Of a stretch of DNA of 61,803 nt, positions 9,356 to 18,408 are shown piece after piece. The stretch is from an uncultured Anaerolineales bacterium (GTDB lineage: Bacteria; Chloroflexota; Anaerolineae; Anaerolineales; UBA4823): assembly GCA_937928795.1 (NCBI GenBank), contig CALFWB010000029.1:1-61803 (forward strand), written 5' to 3'. A program made the translations under genes and the position numbers. The first letter of the stretch is position 1; each line of letters starts with the position of its first letter. The notes beneath the pieces were generated by a model. It was given only the letters and a program-made list of their open reading frames with translations, was not told the origin of the DNA and did no database searches.

Positions 9356-10081
9356 TTACCAAGGGAAATACTCATCTGGATAGACGCGCACATACGGCGC
9401 CGGACGACGCGGGGTAAAGAGCTTCACGGTAAGCAAGCCAAAGAGAAACCCGCCAATATGGGCAAACCAAGCAATGCCGCCCATACTCATCTGAGCTGGC
9501 GAGAGCAGGCTGGCAACCCCGGAGAAAAATTGGGTGACGAACCACAACCCCAAGAAGAAAAAGGCGCTGATCTCGATAAAGTACGGGATAAAAAACAGGG
9601 GAATCAGAGTTATGACCTTGGCGTTTGGGAAGAGCAGAAAGTAAGCGCCCATCACCGCTGCAATGGCACCGCTGGCGCCAATCGCCGGCACTCTGCTGGT
9701 CGGGTCAATAAATGCTTGAGTAAAAGCAGCCGCTAATCCACCAAGAAGGTAGAAAACCAAATAACGAAAGGAGCCCATACGGTCTTCGACATTATCGCCA
9801 AAGATGAACAAAATCCACATATTGCTGAGAAAATGCACCCAGCCGCCGTGTAGAAACATGTGGGTAAACAGGGAAATCACGGCTAACGGGGAGAAGAGAA
9901 AACGCCAGGGCTCGAAAAGCGGCAAGCGGGCCGGCACCATCCCAAAGACATAAATAAACCGTTCGAGCAAACGGTCGGGCATGCTGACTTCGAACAGGAA
10001 AATCGCTGTGTTCAAACCAATGATGGCGTAATTGACAAGCGGGAATGAACGGGCGTGAATGGTATCACGAATGGGCAACAT
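9356..10081 (-). CDS. Rhomboid family intramembrane serine protease
   Basis: The 241-residue protein has six or more hydrophobic segments. The rhomboid core is complete: HMFLHGGWVHFLSNMW (His83 and Asn87 of the oxyanion region), catalytic Ser137 in GASGAIAAVMG, and catalytic His208 in FAHIGGFLFG. Rhomboids cut transmembrane helices of substrates inside the lipid bilayer. It is the first gene of a three-gene operon with an SDH-type protease and a coiled-coil membrane protein. A TATAAT -10 is seen on the minus strand at 10147-10142, about 60 bp upstream, with only a poor -35. Substrates cannot be deduced. Confidence 0.93.
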   Translation of the reverse strand: MLPIRDTIHARSFPLVNYAIIGLNTAIFLFEVSMPDRLLERFIYVFGMVPARLPLFEPWRFLFSPLAVISLFTHMFLHGGWVHFLSNMWILFIFGDNVEDRMGSFRYLVFYLLGGLAAAFTQAFIDPTSRVPAIGASGAIAAVMGAYFLLFPNAKVITLIPLFFIPYFIEISAFFFLGLWFVTQFFSGVASLLSPAQMSMGGIAWFAHIGGFLFGLLTVKLFTPRRPAPYVRVYPDEYFPW

Positions 10082-10191
10082 TAGGGACCTCGGATGACAA
10101 ACTCAATCACCTTCATCCTCGTGTAAAAACGAGTTGATCAAATTATACCTTAGGGTAAAGTATTTTGCTTCAAGAATGGAGAAAAGGAACA

Positions 10192-10269
10192 GCGTCCACG
10201 CAAAAGTTGTAGGACAACTCATTGAGTTGTCCTACAAAGCAATGGTGCCAACAACTTTTGAGTGCACAC
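10192..10269 (-). mobile_element. 78-bp MITE-like repeat, copy 1
   Basis: This unit is the reverse complement of the 78-bp unit at 59899-59976. Its ends are imperfect terminal inverted repeats (GTGTGCACTCAAAAGTTGT at the 10269 side, GCGTCCACGCAAAAGTTGT at the 10192 side). Inside is a perfect palindrome, TTGTAGGACAACTCA-T-TGAGTTGTCCTACAA. It has no coding capacity. It ends 16 bp before the -35 box of the acetyl-CoA synthetase promoter. No clear target-site duplication was found. A non-autonomous transposon (MITE) is the best reading; a REP-like RNA hairpin repeat is the alternative. Confidence 0.8.
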
Positions 10270-10285
10270 AGAGTAACACGAGTCA

Positions 10286-10314
10286 TTGACATTCTCCTTG
10301 ATAGACCTTAAAAT
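10286..10314 (+). promoter_or_regulatory. Sigma-70-type promoter of acsA
   Basis: TTGACA (10286-10291), an optimal 17-bp spacer and TAAAAT (10309-10314) lie about 65 bp upstream of the preferred acsA start. The promoter begins 16 bp beyond the MITE-like repeat, so insertion may have brought or displaced upstream control sites. Confidence 0.75.
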
Positions 10315-10378
10315 TTTTATAAACCTGCATATCTTATCTGTTTAGTCAAAATATAAGATGATAAAGGAGGAAGCAGTG

Positions 10379-12283
10379 ATGGCAGTGAGCAGCACGAATC
10401 GAGTGTTAGAGGGGGAGGTTTATTATCCTTCTGAAGAGGTTTGCAAACAAGCAACAGTACAAGATTACGAGAGTTTATACCAACGCTCGATCCAAGACCC
10501 GCAAGGTTTTTGGGCGGAGCGCGCCGAAGAGCTAGAGTGGTTTCAGAAATGGGAAAAGGTGCTGGATGACAGCAACCCGCCCTTCTATCAGTGGTTTGTG
10601 GGTGGCAAGGTCAATATTGTCTATAATGCCCTTGACCGTCACGCTAGAACTTGGCGCAAGAACAAGTTAGCCTTGATTTGGGAAGGTGAACCGGGCGATA
10701 TGCGCACCTTTTCCTACCACGCCCTCCATCGTGAAGTGTGTAAGTTTGCCAACGTTTTACGCAGCATGGGTGTCAAAAAGGGCGACATCGTCACCATATA
10801 CTTGCCGCGCATTCCAGAGCAGGTGATCGCCATGCTTGCCTGTGCCAAGATCGGCGCTGCCCACAGCGTGGTCTACGGGGGTTTCAGTGTTGAAGCTCTA
10901 GCAGAACGCATTGAAGACGCCCAAAGCCGCGTGTTGATCACCGCCGATGGCGGTTGGCTGCGCGGCAAAATTGTGCCGCTCAAAGAGACCGCTGATGAAG
11001 CTATGGCGCGCCAACCTACCATCGAGACTTGTATCGTGGTTAAGCGCACCGGTCAAGAGGTGTACATGGAAGCCGGGCGAGATTATTGGCTTCACGACTT
11101 GATGGCTCTGCCGATCGCCAACCAAACCTGCGGCACCGAAGCGGTGGATGCCGAAGACCCGCTCTTCATCCTCTACACTTCTGGAACGACCGGGCGACCC
11201 AAGGGCGTGGTCCATACGCATGGCGGCTATATGGTCTATGTTTACACCACCCTCAAATACGTATTTGACCTGCGCGATGAAGACCGCTGGTGGTGTGCTG
11301 CCGATCCGGGCTGGATTACCGGACATTCTTACATCGTTTATGGTCCGCTCTTGCTCGGAGCTACATCTTTTATGTACGAGGGAGCGCCCAATTATCCTTA
11401 TCCAAACCGCTGGTGGCGGATGGTCGAAAACTATAGCATCACTGTGCTTTATACCGCCCCCACAGCTATTCGCGGCTTGATGCGCTACGGCGATGCCTGG
11501 CCGAATCGACACGACTTGAGCAGTCTCCGCCTTTTGGGCAGCGTTGGTGAGCCGATCAACCCCGAAGCGTGGCGCTGGTATTACAACGTCATCGGCAAAG
11601 AACGCTGCCCGATTATGGACACCTGGTGGCAAACCGAGACCGGTGGCTTTATGATCTCGCCATTGCCCATTACTCCTCTCAAACCCGGCTCTGCCACTCG
11701 CCCTTTGTTCGGCATCGAAGCCGATGTAGTGGATGAACATGGACATTCAGTCGCCCCCGGCGAGGAAGGTTACTTGGTGATTAAGAAACCTTGGCCGGGT
11801 ATGCTGCGCACCATCTTGAAAGACCCCGATCGCTACAAAGAGCAATACTGGGGCAAATTTGGGAACATGTACCAAACCGGCGACTCGGCGCGCAAGGATA
11901 AAGATGGCTATTTCTGGATTATCGGTCGCATGGATGATGTGATCAAGGTCAGCGGTTACCGATTAGGTACAGCGGAAGTGGAGAGCGCTCTGGTCGCCCA
12001 TCCAGCGGTTGCGGAGGCAGCCGCAATTGGACTGCCCCACGAAGTCAAGGGCAATGCCATCTATGCTTATGTTATCTTGAAAGCCGGGGTTGAGAAGAGC
12101 GAAAAGTTAGCCGAAGAACTGCGCAACCATGTCGCCCATGAGATTGGACCCATCGCCCGCCCCGAACAGGTAACTTTTGTAGATAACCTCCCTAAGACGC
12201 GCAGCGGCAAGATTATGCGCCGTCTTCTAAAAGCGCGCGCCTTAGGCTTGCCTGAAGGCGATGTGACCACGCTGGAAGAGTAG
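10379..12283 (+). CDS. acsA: Acetyl-CoA synthetase (AMP-forming)
   Basis: The protein activates acetate to acetyl-CoA through acetyl-AMP. ANL-superfamily motifs are in order: [18 protein letters not shown] (P-loop-like), [25 protein letters not shown] and the C-terminal [11 protein letters not shown], whose Lys is the known acetylation-control site in Acs. Acs-specific features such as [22 protein letters not shown] are present. An upstream in-frame ATG exists at 10358, but AAAGGAGG at 10363-10370 sits 8 bp before the ATG at 10379, so I prefer the latter (634 residues). It is a single-gene unit with its own promoter, and a hairpin follows at 12292-12324. Confidence 0.96.
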   Translation: MAVSSTNRVLEGEVYYPSEEVCKQATVQDYESLYQRSIQDPQGFWAERAEELEWFQKWEKVLDDSNPPFYQWFVGGKVNIVYNALDRHARTWRKNKLALIWEGEPGDMRTFSYHALHREVCKFANVLRSMGVKKGDIVTIYLPRIPEQVIAMLACAKIGAAHSVVYGGFSVEALAERIEDAQSRVLITADGGWLRGKIVPLKETADEAMARQPTIETCIVVKRTGQEVYMEAGRDYWLHDLMALPIANQTCGTEAVDAEDPLFILYTSGTTGRPKGVVHTHGGYMVYVYTTLKYVFDLRDEDRWWCAADPGWITGHSYIVYGPLLLGATSFMYEGAPNYPYPNRWWRMVENYSITVLYTAPTAIRGLMRYGDAWPNRHDLSSLRLLGSVGEPINPEAWRWYYNVIGKERCPIMDTWWQTETGGFMISPLPITPLKPGSATRPLFGIEADVVDEHGHSVAPGEEGYLVIKKPWPGMLRTILKDPDRYKEQYWGKFGNMYQTGDSARKDKDGYFWIIGRMDDVIKVSGYRLGTAEVESALVAHPAVAEAAAIGLPHEVKGNAIYAYVILKAGVEKSEKLAEELRNHVAHEIGPIARPEQVTFVDNLPKTRSGKIMRRLLKARALGLPEGDVTTLEE

Positions 12284-12291
12284 ATAGAAAA

Positions 12292-12324
12292 AGACTGCCG
12301 AAGTGACTCGGACTTCGGCAGTCT
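12292..12324 (-). terminator. Hairpin terminator between acsA and the hydantoinase operon
   Basis: AGACTGCCGAAG pairs with CTTCGGCAGTCT (12-bp stem, 9-nt loop). On the minus strand the stem is followed by CTTTTTCT, so it fits a Rho-independent terminator for the minus-strand operon ending at 12342. It may also stop acsA from the other side, although that side lacks a T run. Confidence 0.75.
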
Positions 12325-12341
12325 CCCGATAGCGGATTGGG

Positions 12342-12668
12342 TTAACTTTGTTTTTCCTCAGTTAATACCTCTTCAGAAATCAGAAAAACGGGGTCGGCAA
12401 TGTTTTGTAACCAACCTCTTAGTTTTTCCTGATAATCTGGATCGTAAAAAGCTTGCTCGAAAACCTCCCGATCGACAAAATAAGCTTCAGTCATATAACG
12501 ATAGGGCGCTTTTTCCATATTCCACGCATCCGTTATGATATAAAAATCGCTCTTGACCAAACCCGGCATTTCCATATTTTCTTTTTGGTGTTCGGTGGTT
12601 CGCCACTTCAGAAAAGCTTCGTGATCGGCCCCCGGTGGTAGATTGTAAAGCACGGTCAGCTTGATCAT
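12342..12668 (-). CDS. EthD/dimeric alpha-beta barrel family protein
   Basis: The 108-residue protein starts IKLTVLYNLPPGADHEAFLKWRTTEH, the pattern of the EthD-like dimeric ferredoxin-fold barrel (conserved YP-like turn, basic residues and HQ segment), and continues with a MTEAYFVDREVFEQAF strand-helix unit. Members are small dimeric enzymes or accessory proteins; the exact reaction here is unknown. It is the last gene of the hydantoinase/peptide operon (14 bp behind the M24 peptidase) and is followed by a terminator. A role in processing a degradation intermediate is inferred only from position. Confidence 0.75.
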   Translation of the reverse strand: MIKLTVLYNLPPGADHEAFLKWRTTEHQKENMEMPGLVKSDFYIITDAWNMEKAPYRYMTEAYFVDREVFEQAFYDPDYQEKLRGWLQNIADPVFLISEEVLTEEKQS

Positions 12669-12682
12669 ATCTCCCTTCCCAA

Positions 12683-13777
12683 TTAGGATGATTTAACCAC
12701 CAAGTCGTGCGCTGTTTGAGAGAGGACGCGCACACCCTGGTCGGTTACAGCGACAATGTCTTCAATGCGAATACCAAATTGACCCACCCGATAAACGCCC
12801 GGCTCAATGCTAAAGGTCATCCCGCTTTGTAAAAGCACCTCATTTCCCTCCATGATGTAGGGTGGCTCGTGGATATCCAAGCCGATCCCATGTCCGGTGC
12901 GGTGGATGAAGAACTCTGCCAAGCCATGCTCCTTCAAGGTGTGGCGCGCCGCACGGTCAATCGCTTGAGCGCTCATGCCCGCTTTCACCTGAGAGCGAGC
13001 TGCCAAGTTCGCTTGATTGACCGCTTCATAGGTGCGCAAAAATTCGGCATTTGGCTCTCCCAAATAGACCATTCGGGTGATGTCGGATTTATAGCCGTGC
13101 AAAGTCGCCCCGATGTCAATGATGATTGCATCGCCTTCTTGGAGCACACGATCGGAGGAATGATGATGGGGAAACGCGCCATTGGGTCCCGATGCCACTA
13201 AGGTAAAATCGACCTGTTCTGCCCCATCCTGACGGAAGAACGCTTCGATCACCCACGCCACTTCGCGTTCAGTAACTCCGGGGCGACAAGCCTCAATGGC
13301 AGCTTGCATGGCGCGATCAGCTTGCGCTGCGGCTAAAGCGAGTTTTTCAATCTCATCCGCCGACTTGACCTGACGGAGCGCAGCGATGATGTCATCCGCC
13401 GCTTGACTGGTCTGCGGTTGGGCAACTTCTTGTAAGCGCAAGAGGACGTCTGCCCGTGCGGCGCCATCAATGCCCAGTGCACGAGGGCGGCCGAGCTTTT
13501 GGAGCGCTTGGCGGATTGCTCCTTGAGGGCCTTCGTCATCGCGCCAAGCGATCAAGGGAATTTGCACGTGTGCCTCGATTTGTTCGCGGTTCAATTCTGG
13601 CGCTACCCAAACCACTGCGCTTTGACTGATGAGCAGGGCATTGAAACGTTCATCGAGATGCGGCACAAAACCGCTGAAATAGCGCAGGTTCGGAGCAGTG
13701 GTCACCGCAATCCAATCCAAGCCAGCCTTCGCCATTTGGGCTTTTAGGTTTTCAGTTCGTTCTAAGAAAACGTTCAT
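12683..13777 (-). CDS. M24 family metallopeptidase (Xaa-Pro dipeptidase/aminopeptidase-like)
   Basis: The 364-residue protein has a creatinase-type N-terminal domain (residues 1-130) and a pita-bread catalytic domain. All five dinuclear metal ligands are present: D221 (IIDIGATLHG), D232 (SDITRM), H296 (HRTGHGIG), E325 (SIEPGVY) and E339 (RIEDIV). Keeping all ligands argues for a true metallopeptidase cutting Xaa-Pro bonds rather than the metal-free creatinase. It lies 15 bp downstream of the racemase within the large importer/hydantoinase operon, so it may finish hydrolysis of an imported dipeptide or cyclic peptide product. Confidence 0.9.
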   Translation of the reverse strand: MNVFLERTENLKAQMAKAGLDWIAVTTAPNLRYFSGFVPHLDERFNALLISQSAVVWVAPELNREQIEAHVQIPLIAWRDDEGPQGAIRQALQKLGRPRALGIDGAARADVLLRLQEVAQPQTSQAADDIIAALRQVKSADEIEKLALAAAQADRAMQAAIEACRPGVTEREVAWVIEAFFRQDGAEQVDFTLVASGPNGAFPHHHSSDRVLQEGDAIIIDIGATLHGYKSDITRMVYLGEPNAEFLRTYEAVNQANLAARSQVKAGMSAQAIDRAARHTLKEHGLAEFFIHRTGHGIGLDIHEPPYIMEGNEVLLQSGMTFSIEPGVYRVGQFGIRIEDIVAVTDQGVRVLSQTAHDLVVKSS

Positions 13778-13792
13778 CGATAGTTTCCTTCC

Positions 13793-14569
13793 CTATTTAT
13801 CGAACAGGATTTTCGGATCGATAGGTAGCGGCTCAAAAATTTGCCAGTCCTTAATGTCTGAGTCAGGAGGTGGCTCACTTCCGCCCCAACGGCTCGGGTG
13901 CCAGCCAATCCGCTTCCCTAACTCTACCATAAATTCTGCCATCTTGAAAGGTGCTAGGATCGCATCGATCACCGGCACCCCAAGAACATCTTGCATCTTC
14001 TGATAAAAGCCGTATTCTGCAGTACAACCAAGGATTAACACTTCGGCACCGTCTTCCTCGACAGCCTTACGCCCTTCTCTGAGCAACCTCTGACATGTTT
14101 TCTTCTCATCAGCTTGAAAGTCGTGAACTCCCAAATCAACTGAGCGCATTGAGGCTAAGCGGTGTTCGTGCCCGTAGAGCATCACATTCTCGCGCATTTT
14201 GGGAATCCACTTTTTGCGTCCGACCAGAATCGAAAACGAATTGCCGAGATTGCAGGCTATAGCCGTTGCCGATTGACAGGGCGCCAGAACGAATGCCTTC
14301 CCAGATACCTCTCGCGCTTCCCGCAAGCCCACATCATAAAAGCAGCCAATGACAATGGCATCATAGGAGGAAGCAGCAGCGTAAGTAATGCGCACAATAT
14401 CTGCCACCACCTGCGCCTCGTAGGCATGATATTCGAGGTGGAGCGGGCGGTTTGAGGGGAGGGAGACAACCGTAAAAGTTGTCTCCGCCCTTTTTACGGT
14501 TGAAAGTATTCTGGCGGTGTCGGCGTCAAATACTGTAGTGCCGACCGGGTTGATCCACAGAACGCGCAT
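13793..14569 (-). CDS. Asp/Glu/hydantoin racemase family protein
   Basis: The 258-residue protein begins RVLWINPVGTTVFDADTARI, typical of hydantoin racemases. Both catalytic cysteines of the two-base mechanism are in place: C76 in VIGCFYDVGL and C182 in LILGCTAEYG. Known relatives epimerise 5-substituted hydantoins, allantoin, Asp or Glu. The gene directly follows HyuB and precedes an M24 peptidase on the same strand, which supports racemisation of a hydantoin-like ring before or after HyuAB hydrolysis. The C-terminus (residues 225-258) is longer than in most family members. The substrate is not determined. Confidence 0.86.
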   Translation of the reverse strand: MRVLWINPVGTTVFDADTARILSTVKRAETTFTVVSLPSNRPLHLEYHAYEAQVVADIVRITYAAASSYDAIVIGCFYDVGLREAREVSGKAFVLAPCQSATAIACNLGNSFSILVGRKKWIPKMRENVMLYGHEHRLASMRSVDLGVHDFQADEKKTCQRLLREGRKAVEEDGAEVLILGCTAEYGFYQKMQDVLGVPVIDAILAPFKMAEFMVELGKRIGWHPSRWGGSEPPPDSDIKDWQIFEPLPIDPKILFDK

Positions 14570-14584
14570 CTTTACTAAAACAAG

Positions 14585-16294
14585 TTATTGCTTTCTACCA
14601 TTGGTAAAGCCTAACACTTGCAGCGTTTCGGGGTCAACGATGACGCCATAGGACTTTTCGGCAATCGCCGGGGTAATATACTCGTTGCGCACGTCATCGA
14701 TCACTTTCTCAACTGGACGTTCCAACGGGTTTCCCCATCCTGCTCCGGTGCCGGTCATCACGCGGATGATGTCATTGGTATTCAGGGTCAAACCGCTGGT
14801 CACCGAGTAGCGTTCCTTCTCTCCGTTGGCACGCTCGATGATCACATGATTAGGAGAGCCAGGTTCACCACCCAAAAGTGGCCAGGGCAAAACCTTTGAG
14901 CGTGTGTAAGCCACCGTCAACCAAGCATTATCCGATCGGATGCGGTAATCAATTCTCACTCCTTTGCCGCCGCGATGGAAACCCGCGCCACCCTCTTCAT
15001 CGTGGAAACTTAAGTAATCCACAGTGACACCGTAACGGGCTTCTGCCACCTCCGCCGGGCAGTTATAGGTTTCACCATGTAAGGCGGAGAACTGACCAGG
15101 GTTGCCGTCTTTGGTCGGTGACCCACCCCAGCCGCCCAATTCCGGCTCGATCACCGCATAGGGACGGCCGGTATCGGGATGGATACCACCAAAGAGGGTA
15201 CCGCACACCGAAGCGAAACCGCCGGCCGGCAGACATTCTGGAATCTTCTCCGCTAAGCAGCGAACGATCAGGTCATGGACACGGATGGTGATTTCGTAGT
15301 AAATGCCCATTGCGGCGGGATAAATAGGATCAAACACACTTCCCTTGCGGGTTAGCACCTTCAAAGGACGGAAAGTACCTCCATTGGCAATTCTCTCTGG
15401 TGAAGTAATGCCTTTGAAGGCAATCTGGCAGGCAGTGATCGCTTCGTCACGACTCATGTTAAATGGCCCCTTATCTTGATCAGGGTTACCAGTCAGGTCA
15501 ATGATAAACTCGTTATCGGTGATCTCAATTTTGACCACGTAATCCGGGCCGTTATCTTGAGGTTCAACCAATTCATAGACACCTTTCGGTAAGCGCCGAA
15601 TGGCATCTAGGCTGACCTGTTCGCCGTAATCAAGATAATCCTTAACCGCTTGGAGAAAGACATCTTTGCCATATTTGTTGACAATCTCCAACACTCGCCG
15701 TTCCCCTACTCGTACCGAGGCAACTTGCGCCCACAAATCGCCGGTCAAGAAGTCGGGCATACGGCAATTGGAAGTCAGGATATCGAAGACCGAGCGGATC
15801 GGTTGACCGCGAGAGAAAAGCTTAACTGCGGAGAGAATAATCCCCTCCTGAAAGATCTCTGTAGCGTTGGTGGACATGCTGCCCGGCACCATGCCGCCCA
15901 CATCATTCCAGTGAGCGATGTTTGCCGTCCAAGCCACAATCTCCCCGTTGTGAAAGACCGGCATAGTCAAGATCACATCGTTCAAATGGGTAACCCCACC
16001 GGTATAGGGATCATTGGTGATAAAAATATCGCCGGGTTCGATGTCATTGGGTTGGTCGTATTTCTCAATGACTCGCTTGACCGCCTTATCCAAAACACCG
16101 ACAAAAGCAGGAATGCCAGCACCGGAACCAGCTAGCTCACCCTCGCGATCGGTGATGCCGGTGCCCATATCCAGCACCTCGTAGATGATGGCGCTCATCG
16201 CTGTATGCCGCAAAGCGGCAAACATTTCGTCGGCAGCAGCTTGGAGCGAGTTTTGAATAATCTCAATCGTAATCGGATCGTATTGGGGTGTCAT
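14585..16294 (-). CDS. hyuB: Hydantoinase B / 5-oxoprolinase beta-type subunit
   Basis: The 569-residue protein matches the HyuB family: DPITIEIIQNSLQAAADEMFAAL at the N-terminus, GDIFITNDPYTGGVTHLNDV, HWNDVGGMVPGSM and the glycine-rich GTGAGWGNPLERP near the C-terminus. HyuA and HyuB form ATP-dependent hydantoinase, 5-oxoprolinase or N-methylhydantoinase complexes that open lactam or imide rings; related pairs are acetone/acetophenone carboxylases. A Met two codons earlier (16300) is too close to AAGGAGG at 16302-16308, so 16294 is preferred. The gap to hyuA is only 12 bp. Which ring is opened is unknown, but the adjacent racemase favours hydantoin-like compounds. Confidence 0.9.
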   Translation of the reverse strand: MTPQYDPITIEIIQNSLQAAADEMFAALRHTAMSAIIYEVLDMGTGITDREGELAGSGAGIPAFVGVLDKAVKRVIEKYDQPNDIEPGDIFITNDPYTGGVTHLNDVILTMPVFHNGEIVAWTANIAHWNDVGGMVPGSMSTNATEIFQEGIILSAVKLFSRGQPIRSVFDILTSNCRMPDFLTGDLWAQVASVRVGERRVLEIVNKYGKDVFLQAVKDYLDYGEQVSLDAIRRLPKGVYELVEPQDNGPDYVVKIEITDNEFIIDLTGNPDQDKGPFNMSRDEAITACQIAFKGITSPERIANGGTFRPLKVLTRKGSVFDPIYPAAMGIYYEITIRVHDLIVRCLAEKIPECLPAGGFASVCGTLFGGIHPDTGRPYAVIEPELGGWGGSPTKDGNPGQFSALHGETYNCPAEVAEARYGVTVDYLSFHDEEGGAGFHRGGKGVRIDYRIRSDNAWLTVAYTRSKVLPWPLLGGEPGSPNHVIIERANGEKERYSVTSGLTLNTNDIIRVMTGTGAGWGNPLERPVEKVIDDVRNEYITPAIAEKSYGVIVDPETLQVLGFTNGRKQ

Positions 16295-16306
16295 GGGCAT
16301 ACCTCC

Positions 16307-18358
16307 TTATTTCGCCGTCCAGATCTGATAATTTCCATACTCATCGATTTCGCAGGGTAAGCCGGGCGGAATGACAATCGTTGCTCCAGATTCTTCAACC
16401 ACTGCTGGACCGCTAAACCTCAAGCCCGGTTCGAGCAGCTCGCCCGCATAAATGGTGGCTTGATGAATGCCATCCTCGATGAAGTCCACCTTGCGCTGTC
16501 CTTTGATTGCATCGTTGAGTTTCCTGCCACTAGGTTGAATTTTCTGCGGTTTCAGTTTATCCACCTCAGCAACAGCGATTAAGTGGTAGCAAACCAATTC
16601 AACCGGAGCTTTGAGTCGATAAGTATACTCGCGCTCGTAGTCTGAGTGGAAAGTCTCTAAAATCACCGGCAAAGTTTCGGTGGTAATTTCACCGCTCGGT
16701 ATTGTGATCTCGACCGAATGCTCCTGATTCTGATAACGACAACGGGCATAGCGCAGGAAACGAATTTGAGAGGGGCTAAATCCTTCTGCTAGGTAAGCGT
16801 CGAGAGCCTGTTTTTCCAGGGTCTTGAACGTCCGATTCATTTCGTCAGCGGCGCCGTTTGCTGAGAGTTCGACAATTTGGGTTAAGAGAGTATCGCGGCG
16901 CAAGTCGCTCAGTAACATTCCCCACGCCGAGAAGACTGCCGAAAGCCTGGGAATGATAACCTTCTTGATGTTCAACTCACGCGCCAACGCACAAGCGTGC
17001 ATACCGCCACCACCACCAAAGGCAACTAAAGTGAAATCGCGTGGGTCGTGACCTCGGTTAACTGAAATCAACTTGATCGCATTGACCATGTTGTTGTTGG
17101 CAATGCGCACAATCCCCTGGGCAACTTCATAGGGAGTCAAATTGAGCTTTTGTGAAAGACGTTCTAAGGCTGCTTGCACTCCGTCCATATCGGCTTCGAG
17201 GGTGCCGCCGCAAAAATAATGAGGGTTAATGCATCCCAAGGCAAGGTTAGCATCGGTGGTGGTCGGTTCGGTGCCACCTTTGCCATAAGCTACCGGGCCC
17301 GGCGAGGCGCCGGCGCTCTGCGGGCCAACATGTAACCGCTTGTAGTCATCTACCCAGGCGATGGAACCACCCCCATTCCCAATCTCGACCAAATCCACTA
17401 CGGGCACCATGACCGGATAACCCGAGAAGGTCTTCGATCGCTCAACGTAATAATTTGTGTTGAGCTTAACTTCTCCCTTGGTAATCAAGCCACACTTTGC
17501 TGTAGTGCCACCAATATCAATGGCAATCACGTTCATCTCACCGATCAAACGCCCTAGAGCAGCAGCACCCCAAACGCCGGATGCAGGGCCAGATTCGATC
17601 ATCGTGATCGGCGTCTGTCGCGTTGCTGTGACGGTATCGATGCCGCAGTTAGATTGCATAATATAAGGAGTGCATTTCATACCGGCATCCTTGAGGCGTT
17701 GGGTTAAGCGATCCAAATACTGATGGGCAATGGGTTGCACATAAGCCGAGAGAACCGCTGTGTTCGTACGCTCATATTCACGCCATTCACGGGTAATCTG
17801 GTGAGAAGCAACAACCGAGACTTCGGGCCAAAGCTCACGGATTTTCTCCAAAACCTGCTGCTCATGGATCGGATTGGCATATGAATTGATCAAGCAGATC
17901 GCAATGGCTTGCACTTGATTCTTACGGAAGTAATCCAAGATGGAAGGCAGGACCGAGAGATCGACTGGTTTTACAATCTCACCTTTGTAAGAAATTCGCT
18001 CAGGAATTTCCTTGCGCAAATAGCGCGGAACAAAGGGGACCGGTTTTTGATATTCCAGATTGAAGAAATCGGGACGGTCACCACGACCGATTTCCAAAAT
18101 ATCCCTGAAGCCTTGTGTGGTAATCAATCCCGTTTTGACTCCTTTGCGTTCGGTGATGGCATTGATCACGATGGTTGTGCCATGCACAAAGGACTCAAAT
18201 TCGTGCGCTTGCAACTTGGCTGCATCAATGACATCCATGACGCCCTGCTCAAACTGATGGGGTGTGGTGTGGCTTTTTGCCGTTCCCACGTGCCCCTCTC
18301 TGGTTACATAAACCAGATCGGTAAATGTTCCTCCAATATCTGTTGCGACTCGAACCAT
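16307..18358 (-). CDS. hyuA: Hydantoinase A / 5-oxoprolinase alpha-type subunit
   Basis: The 683-residue protein carries the N-terminal phosphate-binding motif VATDIGGTFTDLV and a second ASKHA motif IDIGGTTAKCGLI near residue 280, plus VNRGHDPRDFTLVAFGGGGG. These are hallmarks of the Hydant_A_N and Hydantoinase_A domains, which use ATP to activate the ring carbonyl. Length matches stand-alone HyuA. A GGAGGAG ribosome site lies just before the ATG at 18358. It follows the OppF-like ATPase gene by 50 bp and precedes hyuB, so uptake and ring opening are encoded together. Confidence 0.92.
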   Translation of the reverse strand: MVRVATDIGGTFTDLVYVTREGHVGTAKSHTTPHQFEQGVMDVIDAAKLQAHEFESFVHGTTIVINAITERKGVKTGLITTQGFRDILEIGRGDRPDFFNLEYQKPVPFVPRYLRKEIPERISYKGEIVKPVDLSVLPSILDYFRKNQVQAIAICLINSYANPIHEQQVLEKIRELWPEVSVVASHQITREWREYERTNTAVLSAYVQPIAHQYLDRLTQRLKDAGMKCTPYIMQSNCGIDTVTATRQTPITMIESGPASGVWGAAALGRLIGEMNVIAIDIGGTTAKCGLITKGEVKLNTNYYVERSKTFSGYPVMVPVVDLVEIGNGGGSIAWVDDYKRLHVGPQSAGASPGPVAYGKGGTEPTTTDANLALGCINPHYFCGGTLEADMDGVQAALERLSQKLNLTPYEVAQGIVRIANNNMVNAIKLISVNRGHDPRDFTLVAFGGGGGMHACALARELNIKKVIIPRLSAVFSAWGMLLSDLRRDTLLTQIVELSANGAADEMNRTFKTLEKQALDAYLAEGFSPSQIRFLRYARCRYQNQEHSVEITIPSGEITTETLPVILETFHSDYEREYTYRLKAPVELVCYHLIAVAEVDKLKPQKIQPSGRKLNDAIKGQRKVDFIEDGIHQATIYAGELLEPGLRFSGPAVVEESGATIVIPPGLPCEIDEYGNYQIWTAK

Positions 18359-18408
18359 AGCTCCTCCAAACTTAAGAAGTTAACTAATTTGAACGAAGAG
18401 ATGATCTG

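Noticed and set aside
10898-11746. 282-codon minus-strand ORF inside acsA
   Set aside because: It is antisense to a highly conserved enzyme, has no ribosome site or family similarity and is explained by codon bias of the acsA frame.
12683-13777. Creatinase call for the M24 protein
   Set aside because: All five metal ligands of metallopeptidases are present; creatinases lack them.
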